Source: Scatavimonas merdigallinarum
Lineage (GTDB): Bacteria; Bacillota; Clostridia; Oscillospirales; Acutalibacteraceae
NCBI GenBank assembly: GCA_018713055.1
Contig: DVFW01000022.1
Location: 1-8,312, forward strand
Direction: 5' to 3'
DNA length: 8,312 nucleotides
Numbering within the stretch: the first letter of the stretch is position 1; each line of letters begins with the position of its first letter. Position numbers and translations under genes: made by a program. This document shows positions 1 to 5,851 of this stretch, piece by piece. The notes below the pieces were generated by a model. The model did not search any database. It saw only the letters and a program-made list of their open reading frames with translations, and was not told the origin of the DNA.

Positions 1-552
1 TCTGTTTCTATTTTAGGGTTAGACCCTCGAAAGAACCGAAAAGAACTCTTTGAGCAGGTTGGCGTACAATTCCAGGAAGCCAGCTACCCGGACAAAATCA
101 AAGTCTGGGAGCTGTGTGAAGAAACCGCCTGCCTGTACCGGAAAGCTGCAAATTACGAGGAGCTTTTGAGGCAGTTTGGTCTGTGGGAGAAACGAGGCGC
201 TTTCGTAAATGAACTGTCCGGTGGGCAAAAACAGAGGCTATTCATCGTTTTAGCACTCCTGCCTGATCCGAAGGTCGTCTTTCTGGACGAGCTTACAACG
301 GGCCTTGATACGAAAGCACGCAGGAGTGTTTGGAAAAGTCTGGACGCACTGAAGCAAAAGGGTCTGACCATCTTTCTTTCCTCACATTTTATGGACGAGG
401 TGGAAGTCCTGTGCGACACAATCGCCATCTTGAAGGATGGACATTTCCTATTTACAGGAACCGTTCAGGAGGCTATCCACCAAAGCCCGTATGATAATCT
501 GGAAGAAGCCTATTTGTGGTTTACCGGAGAGGAGGAAACGGACGATGAATAA
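1..552 (+). CDS. ABC exporter ATP-binding subunit, 5'-truncated by window edge
   Basis: The frame is open from base 1, so the N-terminus, including Walker A, lies outside the window; 183 codons remain. This is the nucleotide-binding subunit of an ABC-2 (DrrA/CcmA-like) exporter, which hydrolyses ATP at the inner membrane face to drive the permease encoded next. Counting from the first visible codon: a Q-loop-like region FQEASYPD (24-31), ABC signature LSGGQKQR (72-79), Walker B VVFLDE (92-97), D-loop GLD (101-103) and switch histidine H129 in SSHFMDE. The residue after the catalytic Glu is Leu (LDELTTGLD), where Pro is usual in this family; the catalytic Glu itself is kept. The stop overlaps the permease start by 8 nt, which indicates one operon and coupled translation. 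The substrate cannot be read from the sequence. An in-frame ATG at 166 is not the true start, because conserved ATPase sequence precedes it. Confidence 0.93.
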   Translation, partial: SVSILGLDPRKNRKELFEQVGVQFQEASYPDKIKVWELCEETACLYRKAANYEELLRQFGLWEKRGAFVNELSGGQKQRLFIVLALLPDPKVVFLDELTTGLDTKARRSVWKSLDALKQKGLTIFLSSHFMDEVEVLCDTIAILKDGHFLFTGTVQEAIHQSPYDNLEEAYLWFTGEEETDDE

Positions 553-1288
553 ATATGTTAAAATGCTGAAAACAGAAATCAAGCTGTCTTTTCGAGGGAT
601 GGACATGGTGATCTTCGCGCTTTGCCTGCCGGTAGTGGTAGTGGTACTGCTCGGCATCATTTACGGAAATCAGCCCGCTTTCGAAGGAGCAAGCTATTCC
701 TTTTTAGAGCAGTCCTTTGGCGCAATTTCCACGATTGCGATCTGCGCCGGTGGCGTTATGGGCCTCCCGTTGGTGATTTCCGACTACCGGCAGAAGAAAA
801 TACTGAAACGCTATAAGGTAACGCCGACCAGCCCTGTCCTGCTGCTGGCCGTACAGGTTTCCATTTATGCCATTTACTCGCTGCTTTCTTTGATACTGGT
901 CTATCTAGTAGGAAGTCTGTTCTTTGGAGTACGGTTGCCCGGCTCTGTGGGAATCTTTCTGGCCTCTTATCTTCTGGTGATGCTTTCCACATTCAGCATT
1001 GGAATGCTGGTGGGCGGAGTAGCACCGAATATGAAAGTTGCAAGTATTGTCGCCAGCGTTTTGTATTTCCCTATGTTGATCTTCTCCGGGGCCACCCTTC
1101 CATACGAGGTGATGCCGACCGCATTGCAGAGGATTGCGGACATTCTTCCGCTGACGCAGGGGATCAAATTGCTGAAAGCGGTTTCGCTGGGCTTATCAAT
1201 AGACGTTGCTTGGCTCCCTCTGGTTGTCATGGTGGCTCTGATTATTATCTGCGGAGGAATTGCAGTAAAATTCTTCAAGTGGGAATAA
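545..1288 (+). CDS. ABC-2 type transporter permease
   Basis: A 247-residue integral membrane partner of the preceding ATPase. The frame is open further upstream (a possible start at 437), but the start at 545 fits better: it has GGAGAGGAGG at 526-535, 9 nt before the ATG, and MNKYVKMLKTEIKLSFR is a normal N-terminus for ABC-2 permeases. Hydrophobic segments lie near residues 20-40, 60-79, 99-124, 135-159, 165-183 and 222-241, the six-TM DrrB-like topology. The cytoplasmic-loop motif LKRYKVTPTSP (87-97) and the C-terminal FFKWE are typical of the family. It probably dimerises and exports a lipid, drug or peptide; the cargo is unknown. The high GC (34 of 60 bases in the line at 601) differs from the genes that follow, so this pair and the next operon may have different histories. 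Confidence 0.92.
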   Translation: MNKYVKMLKTEIKLSFRGMDMVIFALCLPVVVVVLLGIIYGNQPAFEGASYSFLEQSFGAISTIAICAGGVMGLPLVISDYRQKKILKRYKVTPTSPVLLLAVQVSIYAIYSLLSLILVYLVGSLFFGVRLPGSVGIFLASYLLVMLSTFSIGMLVGGVAPNMKVASIVASVLYFPMLIFSGATLPYEVMPTALQRIADILPLTQGIKLLKAVSLGLSIDVAWLPLVVMVALIIICGGIAVKFFKWE

Positions 1289-1324
1289 AGCAGTAATATT
1301 ACAAAAGAATTTTTACTTACAGCA

Positions 1325-1381
1325 AGGCGGGCCAGCTACCTGCCAAAATGGGCCCGTCTGCCATGTGCGGATTGGCCCATT
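1325..1381 (+). repeat. Two overlapping, mutually exclusive hairpins between operons
   Basis: Hairpin A pairs 1325-1333 (AGGCGGGCC) with 1351-1359 (GGCCCGTCT), with one G-U pair and a 17-nt loop. Hairpin B pairs 1347-1354 (AATGGGCC) with 1374-1381 (GGCCCATT) perfectly. They share bases 1351-1354, so only one can form at a time. Neither is followed by a T-run, so this is not a classical intrinsic terminator. It could stabilise the 3' end of the ABC transporter mRNA or be a terminator remnant. It ends 10 bases before the next promoter. Confidence 0.45.
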
Positions 1382-1391
1382 ATAAATACTC

Positions 1392-1420
1392 TTGACAAGT
1401 GAACGTTCGTTTACTATAAT
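1392..1420 (+). promoter_or_regulatory. Consensus sigma-A promoter for tetR-methyltransferase operon
   Basis: TTGACA at 1392-1397 and TATAAT at 1415-1420 are separated by exactly 17 nt, a perfect match to the vegetative consensus. Transcription would start near 1427, leaving a leader of about 40 nt. So strong a promoter for a regulator gene makes sense only if it is repressed; the palindromes in and after it support that. Confidence 0.9.
1399..1414. promoter_or_regulatory. TetR operator 1 (inside promoter spacer)
   Basis: A 16-bp inverted repeat, GTGAACGTTCGTTTAC, fills the -35/-10 spacer almost completely. The two halves match except at one position (G1401 against T1412). It has the same length and GTRAAC/GTTTAC edges as the second palindrome at 1433. 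A repressor bound here would block RNA polymerase directly. Assignment to the adjacent TetR protein is inferred from position and symmetry. Confidence 0.75.
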
Positions 1421-1432
1421 ACAAAAGAAATG

Positions 1433-1448
1433 GTAAACGATTGTTTAC
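1433..1448. promoter_or_regulatory. TetR operator 2 (in the 5' leader)
   Basis: A 16-bp inverted repeat, GTAAACGATTGTTTAC, with perfect 6-bp arms (1433-1438 and 1443-1448). Its centre lies 34 bp (about three helical turns) from that of operator 1, so two dimers could sit on nearly the same DNA face. It falls just downstream of the likely transcription start and 7 nt before the ribosome binding site. Confidence 0.75.
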
Positions 1449-1467
1449 GTCGTTGGAGGTACATAGA

Positions 1468-2079
1468 ATGTCTGAGACCAAGGAAAAAATATTAGTCGCC
1501 GCATTGCATTTATTTGCAAAAGATGGATATGAGGCAGTTTCTGTCAGCAAGATAGCAGAAAAATTGGGAATTACCAAAGGAGCGCTGTATAAGCACTATG
1601 AAAACAAGAAGGATATTTTTAACAGTATTGTTGTGCGTATGTCACAATTAGATCATGAAATAGCACGAAAATATGGCGTGCCGGAAAATGTATTTGCTTG
1701 TGTGCCGGAACAATATGAGCAAATTGGTTTGGAAAATCTAAAAAATTTTGCCATATCACAATACCGATTTTGGACTTTAGATGAATTTGCCGCTGATTAT
1801 CGTAAGATGCTTACCTTAGAGCAGTATCGTAATCCAGAATTAAACAAGCTGTACCAGGATAGCCTTGTGCGTGGGCCTGTTCTTTATTTAGAAGATATTT
1901 TCCGCGAGATGATTAACTGTGGTGTATTAAAGAAGAATGACCCATATCAACTTGCAATAGAATTTTTTTCCCCACTTTTTTTACTCATCAATATGTCAGA
2001 TGAAAATGAAGCTTATGGGGATATTGAAAACCGGTTAATAAAACATATTGATTTCTTTATAGAATCTCATACAAAGTAA
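1468..2079 (+). CDS. TetR/AcrR-family transcriptional repressor
   Basis: A 203-residue regulator of usual TetR length. The N-terminal helix-turn-helix spans about residues 5-50, with recognition-helix region SVSKIAEKLGITKGALYKHYENKKDIF (25-51), the classic TetR pattern ending in a Y-x-H-(Y/F)-x-N/S-K segment. The rest (about 60-203) is the all-helical ligand-binding and dimerisation part, which does not reveal the ligand. The start is ATG 1468 with GGAGG at 1455-1459, 8 nt upstream; an in-frame TTG at 1441 would begin inside operator 2 and has no ribosome binding site. Two palindromic operators in its own promoter imply autorepression, lifted by a ligand. The methyltransferase starts 13 nt after the stop, so it belongs to the same regulon. 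GC is low (22 of 60 bases in the line at 1621) compared with the ABC genes upstream. Confidence 0.93.
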   Translation: MSETKEKILVAALHLFAKDGYEAVSVSKIAEKLGITKGALYKHYENKKDIFNSIVVRMSQLDHEIARKYGVPENVFACVPEQYEQIGLENLKNFAISQYRFWTLDEFAADYRKMLTLEQYRNPELNKLYQDSLVRGPVLYLEDIFREMINCGVLKKNDPYQLAIEFFSPLFLLINMSDENEAYGDIENRLIKHIDFFIESHTK

Positions 2080-2092
2080 GGACGCAACAAAA

Positions 2093-2809
2093 ATGAAATA
2101 TATTCGTAGTCAAACATATAACATTCCTGAGTTACAGGCAAGAATTATGGGGCCAAATCCTGTTAAACTGGAGGAGGAACTTTTGCTTCATTGCGAAATC
2201 CCTAAAAATTCCACAGTATGTGATCTTGGCAGCGGTCAGGGATTAACTTCTCTCTTTCTTGCAAAAGAGTATGGGTTTACTGTGTATGCCACGGATTTGT
2301 GGAGTGATCCGGAAGATAATCGAAAATTCTTCCGAAAAATGGGTCTGTCCGATGAGCAGATTATTCCGGTTCAGGCAGATGCCACGGCACTTCCTTTTGA
2401 AGAGGAATTTTTCGATGCAATCATTAGCACGGATTCCTATAATTATTTTGGACGCGATCCTACATTCCTTGACGATAAATTGCTCCCATATCTTAAACAT
2501 GGCGGTTATATTTATATTGCCATTCCCGGAATGAAAAAGGATTGCCATGATAATTTGCCACCAGAGCTACTCCTCTCTTGGACGCCGGATCAGCTTGATT
2601 ACATGCACGATATAATGTATTGGGAAAATATTATCCGCTATTGTAAAGGCGCCAGGGTGATTTCTATTCATGAGATGGAAAGTAATGAGGAAGTATGGAA
2701 TGACTGGCTAAAGCAAGAAAACGAGTATGCAATCAGTGATCGTAAAGCTATGAAGGCTGGCGGCGGTAAATATCTAAATTTTATCTCAATTATTCTTCAA
2801 AAATTATAA
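2093..2809 (+). CDS. Class I SAM-dependent methyltransferase
   Basis: A 238-residue cytoplasmic enzyme predicted to transfer a methyl group from S-adenosylmethionine to an unidentified small molecule. It shows the Rossmann-like order: motif I VCDLGSGQG (42-50), acidic D68 at the end of strand 2 (VYATDLW), QADATALPF (94-102) and FDAIISTDSYNYFG (107-120), then GGYIYIAIPG (137-146). The segment from about 147 to 215, rich in Trp, Asp and Tyr (DCHDNLPPELLLSWTP), may be the substrate-specific cap. The start has AAGGA at 2078-2082, 10 nt upstream and overlapping the tetR stop codon. Cotranscription with TetR suggests induction by the compound it modifies, as in self-protection or detoxification, but this is inference. 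Membership in the broad Methyltransf_11/25 group is clear; the reaction is not. Confidence 0.88.
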   Translation: MKYIRSQTYNIPELQARIMGPNPVKLEEELLLHCEIPKNSTVCDLGSGQGLTSLFLAKEYGFTVYATDLWSDPEDNRKFFRKMGLSDEQIIPVQADATALPFEEEFFDAIISTDSYNYFGRDPTFLDDKLLPYLKHGGYIYIAIPGMKKDCHDNLPPELLLSWTPDQLDYMHDIMYWENIIRYCKGARVISIHEMESNEEVWNDWLKQENEYAISDRKAMKAGGGKYLNFISIILQKL

Positions 2810-2841
2810 CAAATAGAATACAAAAACAATTTGCAACTTAA

Positions 2842-2943
2842 AACAAGGCGTTCCAGCTTAAATACAAGCGGCTCTCGCAAGAGGAAAGAAGCCTTCTGAA
2901 AAAGCTGTTCAAGAAATCCCCGCTGATAAAAACTCCGGCATAA
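2842..2943 (+). pseudogene. Possible C-terminal remnant of an unknown protein
   Basis: Between TAA 2839 and TAA 2941 a 33-codon open stretch reads like the basic tail of a larger protein (KYKRLSQEERSLLKKLFKK in its middle). It is amphipathic and rich in Lys, Leu and Glu rather than random-looking. There is no start codon, no ribosome binding site and no upstream continuation in any frame that I could follow. I do not recognise the parent family. It may be a leftover from insertion or deletion of accessory DNA, or a chance open frame. Confidence 0.25.
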
Positions 2944-2970
2944 ACTTCCGGCGTAGGCCGTGGAAATGAA

Positions 2971-3017
2971 AACTGCCGTTGTGGGAATTGGTGTTCCTGC
3001 AGCGGCAGTTAGTTTTT
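2971..3017. terminator. Strong bidirectional intrinsic terminator
   Basis: Arms at 2971-2987 and 2994-3010 pair over 17 positions (three are G-U) around the 6-nt loop TTGGTG; the outer eight pairs AACTGCCG/CGGCAGTT are perfect. On the plus strand TTTTT follows at 3013-3017; on the minus strand the bases next to the stem give TTTT. It sits between the methyltransferase stop (2809) and the acetyltransferase stop (3037), so it can end both converging transcripts. Confidence 0.8.
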
Positions 3018-3036
3018 GAAGTATGGTATTTTCTCT

Positions 3037-3480
3037 TTATTCTTTGTACCGCTCGAATTTCATCGGAGTAAATCTCATTCCATCGGCTAATTGTTCACTA
3101 CCCATATCAATGAAGCCTAATTTGTGATAAACCGGAACCGCATACGGAGAAGAATTAACCGTATAAATCGGATGATTGCTGTTATTCAGAACATATTCCC
3201 ATAGCTTTTTCCCAATCCCTTGTCTATGGTACTTGGATTTTACAAAAAAGCAGCAAATATGTTTTCGATTTTCATTTGTAGCAATTACACCTCTCAACTC
3301 ACCATTTTCATAGGCTCCCCAAAATTCCAGAGAGGCTACAATATCTTCATTTTCAATAAAGTCACGGAATGACTGAACTCCTTCATCAGAATAGTCAGGA
3401 GCTTCAAATTGTAAAAAAGTTTCCCATATAAGGTTAATAGCCGCAGCAAGCTCAATTTTATTTCTAATTTGCCGTATCAT
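3037..3480 (-). CDS. GNAT-family N-acetyltransferase
   Basis: A 147-residue protein of usual GNAT length, predicted to transfer acetyl from acetyl-CoA to an amine on an unknown small molecule or protein. The acetyl-CoA pyrophosphate loop is visible as FVKSKYHRQGIGKKLWEYV (79-97), preceded by strand 4 (KHICCFFV). PVYHKLGF (116-123) is the usual strand 5/helix 4 ending. The N-terminal part (INLIWETFLQFEAPDYSDEG) resembles GNAT proteins often annotated simply as acetyltransferases in Clostridia. The ribosome binding site AGGAGGG lies at 3487-3493, 6 nt before the ATG. It is the last gene of a three-gene minus-strand operon, 37 nt after the cyclase-like gene. GC is about 38% in the one line counted. 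Confidence 0.88.
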   Translation of the reverse strand: MIRQIRNKIELAAAINLIWETFLQFEAPDYSDEGVQSFRDFIENEDIVASLEFWGAYENGELRGVIATNENRKHICCFFVKSKYHRQGIGKKLWEYVLNNSNHPIYTVNSSPYAVPVYHKLGFIDMGSEQLADGMRFTPMKFERYKE

Positions 3481-3517
3481 CTCTGACCCTCCTCTGCCTA
3501 TACATACACCCGTTAAT

Positions 3518-3928
3518 TTAAACTGGCTTTATCATATTCTGCTCATATAGCGTTTCAAAAGTATTAACGGCTCCACCATGCTCAACGAGCTTACCATCTA
3601 TTACTTTATCAATGTCAATACCTGTGAAAGACAGTCTTTTGTGTGTCGGCTTTATCCCAATCCATTCTCCTTCATGAGTTCCTTCCATGACAAATTCAGA
3701 AATAATGTAATCTCCATCTTCGTACTGCCGGAGTATCCGCATTGTATAGTCTGGATATGTTTGCTTTACGGCTACAAGGTGTTCTTTCATGCCTTCCAGC
3801 CCTAAAGGAATTTTTCTATCCCCGCTGATAAGGACGCAATCCTCTGAAACATATTTGTAAAGTTCTTCAAGCAAATTGCTTGAAACAATCACTTCATAGA
3901 AATGTTTCACAATTTCTTTTTTATTCAT
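3518..3928 (-). CDS. SnoaL-like / ester cyclase NTF2-fold protein
   Basis: A 136-residue single-domain protein of the NTF2-like fold. The opening helix KKEIVKHFYEVIVSSN, the core YPDYTMRILRQYEDGDYIISEFVMEGTHEGEWIG (58-91) and GIKPTHKRLSFTGIDIDKVIDGKLVEHGGAVNTFETLYE (91-129) match the usual ester cyclase/SnoaL layout, in which acidic and His residues line a small hydrophobic pocket. True SnoaL enzymes cyclise polyketide esters; most stand-alone homologues have no known reaction, so the substrate is left open. The ribosome binding site GGGAGG (3935-3940) lies 6 nt before ATG 3928 and inside the preceding gene, whose TGA overlaps this ATG as ATGA, so translation is probably coupled. Confidence 0.85.
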   Translation of the reverse strand: MNKKEIVKHFYEVIVSSNLLEELYKYVSEDCVLISGDRKIPLGLEGMKEHLVAVKQTYPDYTMRILRQYEDGDYIISEFVMEGTHEGEWIGIKPTHKRLSFTGIDIDKVIDGKLVEHGGAVNTFETLYEQNMIKPV

Positions 3929-4152
3929 TTTACGCCTCCCATATTGGTATCATTCTGTGCTAACTCAATCACATCTGAAATATCACAATTCAGGGCTTCG
4001 CAGATACGAACCAGCGTTTCCATGCTGATGTTCTTTCCTTTTCCCATGTTGGCAATCATATTTTTGGTAAGACCAGCGGCAAGCCGCAAGTCCTCTTTCC
4101 TCATATTGCGTTCAACCAGCGTGTGCCAGAGGGGTTTATAGCTTATGTGTAT
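3925..4152 (-). CDS. Small XRE-type HTH regulator, non-canonical or lost start
   Basis: An open frame reading KPLWHTLVERNMRKEDLRLA, then AGLTKNMIANMGKGKNISM and ETLVRICEALNCDISDVIEL: a clear Cro/C1-type (HTH_26-like) DNA-binding domain of about 65 residues. The whole domain needs the codons upstream of the first in-frame ATG (4104), which would give only 59 residues and lose helix 1. No ATG, GTG or TTG exists in frame between TAA at about 4205 and 4104. The position where family members would normally start is ATA-CAC-ATA (4152-4144), so either ATA initiates (AGGGAGAAAGG at 4164-4174, 11 nt upstream) or the start is mutated and a shortened form is made. Coordinates given assume ATA 4152. Its TGA overlaps the next gene's ATG. 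It probably regulates its own operon. Confidence 0.75.
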   Translation of the reverse strand: MHISYKPLWHTLVERNMRKEDLRLAAGLTKNMIANMGKGKNISMETLVRICEALNCDISDVIELAQNDTNMGGVK

Positions 4153-4194
4153 TTGCTTTCTTGCCTTTCTCCCTGTTCCGGGGTTTCTGCTCCC

Positions 4195-4223
4195 ATTATA
4201 TTAAAATTCTTGCTAACTTACAA
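4195..4223 (-). promoter_or_regulatory. Sigma-A promoter of the HTH-cyclase-GNAT operon
   Basis: On the minus strand TTGTAA (4223-4218, four of six consensus bases) and a perfect TATAAT (4200-4195) are 17 nt apart. Transcription would start near 4188, about 36 nt before the ATA proposed as the HTH start. The remaining bases up to 4332 carry no gene that I can support. Confidence 0.7.
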
Positions 4224-4332
4224 ACATTTCTTGACACAACCGCCGGTTCCGTCTGGATTGTGCTTTTCCTTTCTTCCCTTGATTACATCTACTTAGCCAT
4301 GAGCTGTTTAAAGCCTGCTTTCAAGAAGGTCA

Positions 4333-5613
4333 TTATACCGTCTTATTAATCGTATAAGCGGCGCTGATGTACGACCAGTTTTGTGCAAATGGACGCATAA
4401 TATTCCAATATCCTGCGCCCCGCAAAGAAAACTCATCAATTAAATTGAACTTCTGCCGGATGCTGCGTATATCTTCAAACCAAACAACGTGCGCCTGCCC
4501 GTTGTTGTCCCGGTAATTAAAATAAGGGGATTGTGCAGTCTGGTCAAATTGTATAGAGGCATTATAACGCGAGGCAAGCGCAACGGCTTCCTGCGCGCCT
4601 AAAACGGTAGCCTGCGTAACGCCCTGTACAAATGGAAGCGGCCAGTCGTAGCCGTAAGTCGGGACTCCCATCATAATTTTTTGTGGAGGAATTTCTGTCA
4701 CAGCGTAGCTTACAACTTCACGCACGCGGTTGATCGGCGCGACCGCCATAGGAGGCCCATAGGTGTAACCCCATTCATAGGTCATCAGCAAAACGGTATC
4801 GGCTATTGTACCAATACGGGCGTAATCATGCGCTTCATATAACAGGCCCTCCTGCGTTGCAGAAGTTTTGGGGGCAAGATCGGTGTTCAGAAAAAAACCA
4901 TACACGTGCAGGCGAGTCGCCGCATTTTCAAGGAAAGCTACATAAGCGGCCACGTCCTGCGGGTTAATATATTCAAAATCAGAATCCAGACCAACATATC
5001 CTTTTTCCAGCATAACGCTGATGATATTGTCAAGCACCTTGTTTTGCAATTCGATATTGCGAAATAAAAGACTTGCGCGTTCTGTACTGAAATTGCCGCT
5101 TTCTGTCATGGCAGAAAGCAGCATAACAGGCGCTGTGTTAAATGTATAGGCTGTATTAATCAGAGGTTGGTCGTCAATGGGAATCAGCGTACCGTCTTCG
5201 GTAAAGCCATATCCAAAAATAGTCAGATAGGTCATGGAAGGCAGCGCGCGCCGTAATACCGGCATACGAATGTATGGATATGCGTATCCGTTTATATAAA
5301 GACTGCGTATCCTTTCATTGTCAAAACGTATGGTAAGCGTCTGTCCCGGGTACAGCGGGGCGTTTGCAAGGTCCGGGTTGTTTTGCACAAGTGTTATAAC
5401 AGAAATATTGTAGCGGTCTGCAATTGTATACAATGTATCGCCAGGGCGGACTGTATAGGTCTCCGACGGAATAAGAATCAGCAGGGCCTGGCCGGTTGCG
5501 AGCCGCTGCTCCGGCGTAAGCCCGTTGTCGGTCAAAATACGCTGCACAGATGTACCGTACCTTTGGGCAATGCCTGTCAGCGTATCGCCCGGCTGCACCG
5601 TATGAATGGTCAT
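4333..5613 (-). CDS. LysM-LysM-GH18 spore-type glycoside hydrolase (SleL/YaaH-like)
   Basis: A 426-residue protein with two N-terminal LysM domains (about 3-48, starting HTVQPGDTLTGIAQRYG, and 52-96, starting YTVRPGDTLYTIADRYN) that bind peptidoglycan glycans, followed by a GH18 barrel (about 105-410). The strand-4 catalytic motif is VGLDSDFE (207-214): D210, D212 and the acid Glu E214 are present, while the first Asp of DxxDxDxE is Val. MTYEW (277-281), GVPTYGYDW (316-324) and GYWNI (401-405) are other family landmarks. There is no signal peptide or TM segment, as expected for spore-coat or cortex-lytic enzymes made in the mother cell. The likely action is N-acetylglucosaminidase cleavage of spore cortex fragments at germination. 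The start ATG 5613 has GGAGGG (5623-5628) 9 nt upstream. It is divergent from the CmpB-like gene. Confidence 0.92.
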   Translation of the reverse strand: MTIHTVQPGDTLTGIAQRYGTSVQRILTDNGLTPEQRLATGQALLILIPSETYTVRPGDTLYTIADRYNISVITLVQNNPDLANAPLYPGQTLTIRFDNERIRSLYINGYAYPYIRMPVLRRALPSMTYLTIFGYGFTEDGTLIPIDDQPLINTAYTFNTAPVMLLSAMTESGNFSTERASLLFRNIELQNKVLDNIISVMLEKGYVGLDSDFEYINPQDVAAYVAFLENAATRLHVYGFFLNTDLAPKTSATQEGLLYEAHDYARIGTIADTVLLMTYEWGYTYGPPMAVAPINRVREVVSYAVTEIPPQKIMMGVPTYGYDWPLPFVQGVTQATVLGAQEAVALASRYNASIQFDQTAQSPYFNYRDNNGQAHVVWFEDIRSIRQKFNLIDEFSLRGAGYWNIMRPFAQNWSYISAAYTINKTV

Positions 5614-5643
5614 GGAAGTAATCCCTCCATTGCGCTTTTTTTA

Positions 5644-5672
5644 CAGATTATGTGTAGTCTTTTGCTTTGGTG
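5644..5672 (-). promoter_or_regulatory. Candidate sigma-K (late mother-cell) promoter
   Basis: On the minus strand an AC in CACC (AC at 5671-5670) lies 17 nt before CATAATCTG (5652-5644), close to the sigma-K pattern AC-N17-CATANNNTA with one mismatch. The predicted start near 5637 leaves a leader of about 24 nt that holds the ribosome binding site at 5623-5628. Position and gene type agree, but sigma-K boxes are short, so chance is possible. Confidence 0.4.
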
Positions 5673-5771
5673 CGGAAAACGGTACGTTTTTTGTTGTAAT
5701 ACCTGTGTGCTTTTGTATTTTGCTGCAAGAAAGGACGCTTGTTTGTAATGTTTGCCAATACCCCTGTTAAA

Positions 5772-5799
5772 TTGACAAGCCCCTGAATTATGCTATAAT
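5772..5799 (+). promoter_or_regulatory. Sigma-A promoter with extended -10 for cmpB-dus operon
   Basis: TTGACA at 5772-5777 and TATAAT at 5794-5799 are 16 nt apart. TGC immediately before the -10 box makes it an extended -10 element. The start near 5806 gives a leader of about 45 nt before GTG 5852. Confidence 0.85.
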
Positions 5800-5851
5800 A
5801 ATCGCATATGCAAATCCGGATTGATAAAGGAAGCAGACAAGAGGTGAGCTT

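Noticed and set aside
437..544. Longer start for the ABC-2 permease at 437
   Set aside because: The added 36 residues are out of character with the family and overlap the ATPase coding sequence; ATG 545 has a strong ribosome binding site at the right distance.
1293..1302. Palindrome GTAATATTAC just after the permease stop
   Set aside because: Short, AT-rich, unlike the TetR operators and without a T-run, so neither an operator nor a terminator can be argued.
1441..1467. TTG 1441 as the tetR start
   Set aside because: It lies inside operator 2, has no ribosome binding site, and the TetR domain begins after ATG 1468.
2916..3831. 14-base direct repeat ATCCCCGCTGATAA at 2916-2929 and 3818-3831
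   Set aside because: The second copy is ordinary coding sequence of the cyclase-like gene; one exact 14-mer pair in 8 kb can occur by chance and there are no matching element ends.
4231..4260. Plus-strand TTGACA at 4231 as a promoter
   Set aside because: No acceptable -10 box follows at 16-18 nt and no plus-strand gene begins after it.
4309..4327. Imperfect inverted repeat TTAAAGCCTGCTTTCAA as terminator of the LysM-GH18 gene
   Set aside because: The loop would be only two bases and no T-run follows on the minus strand.
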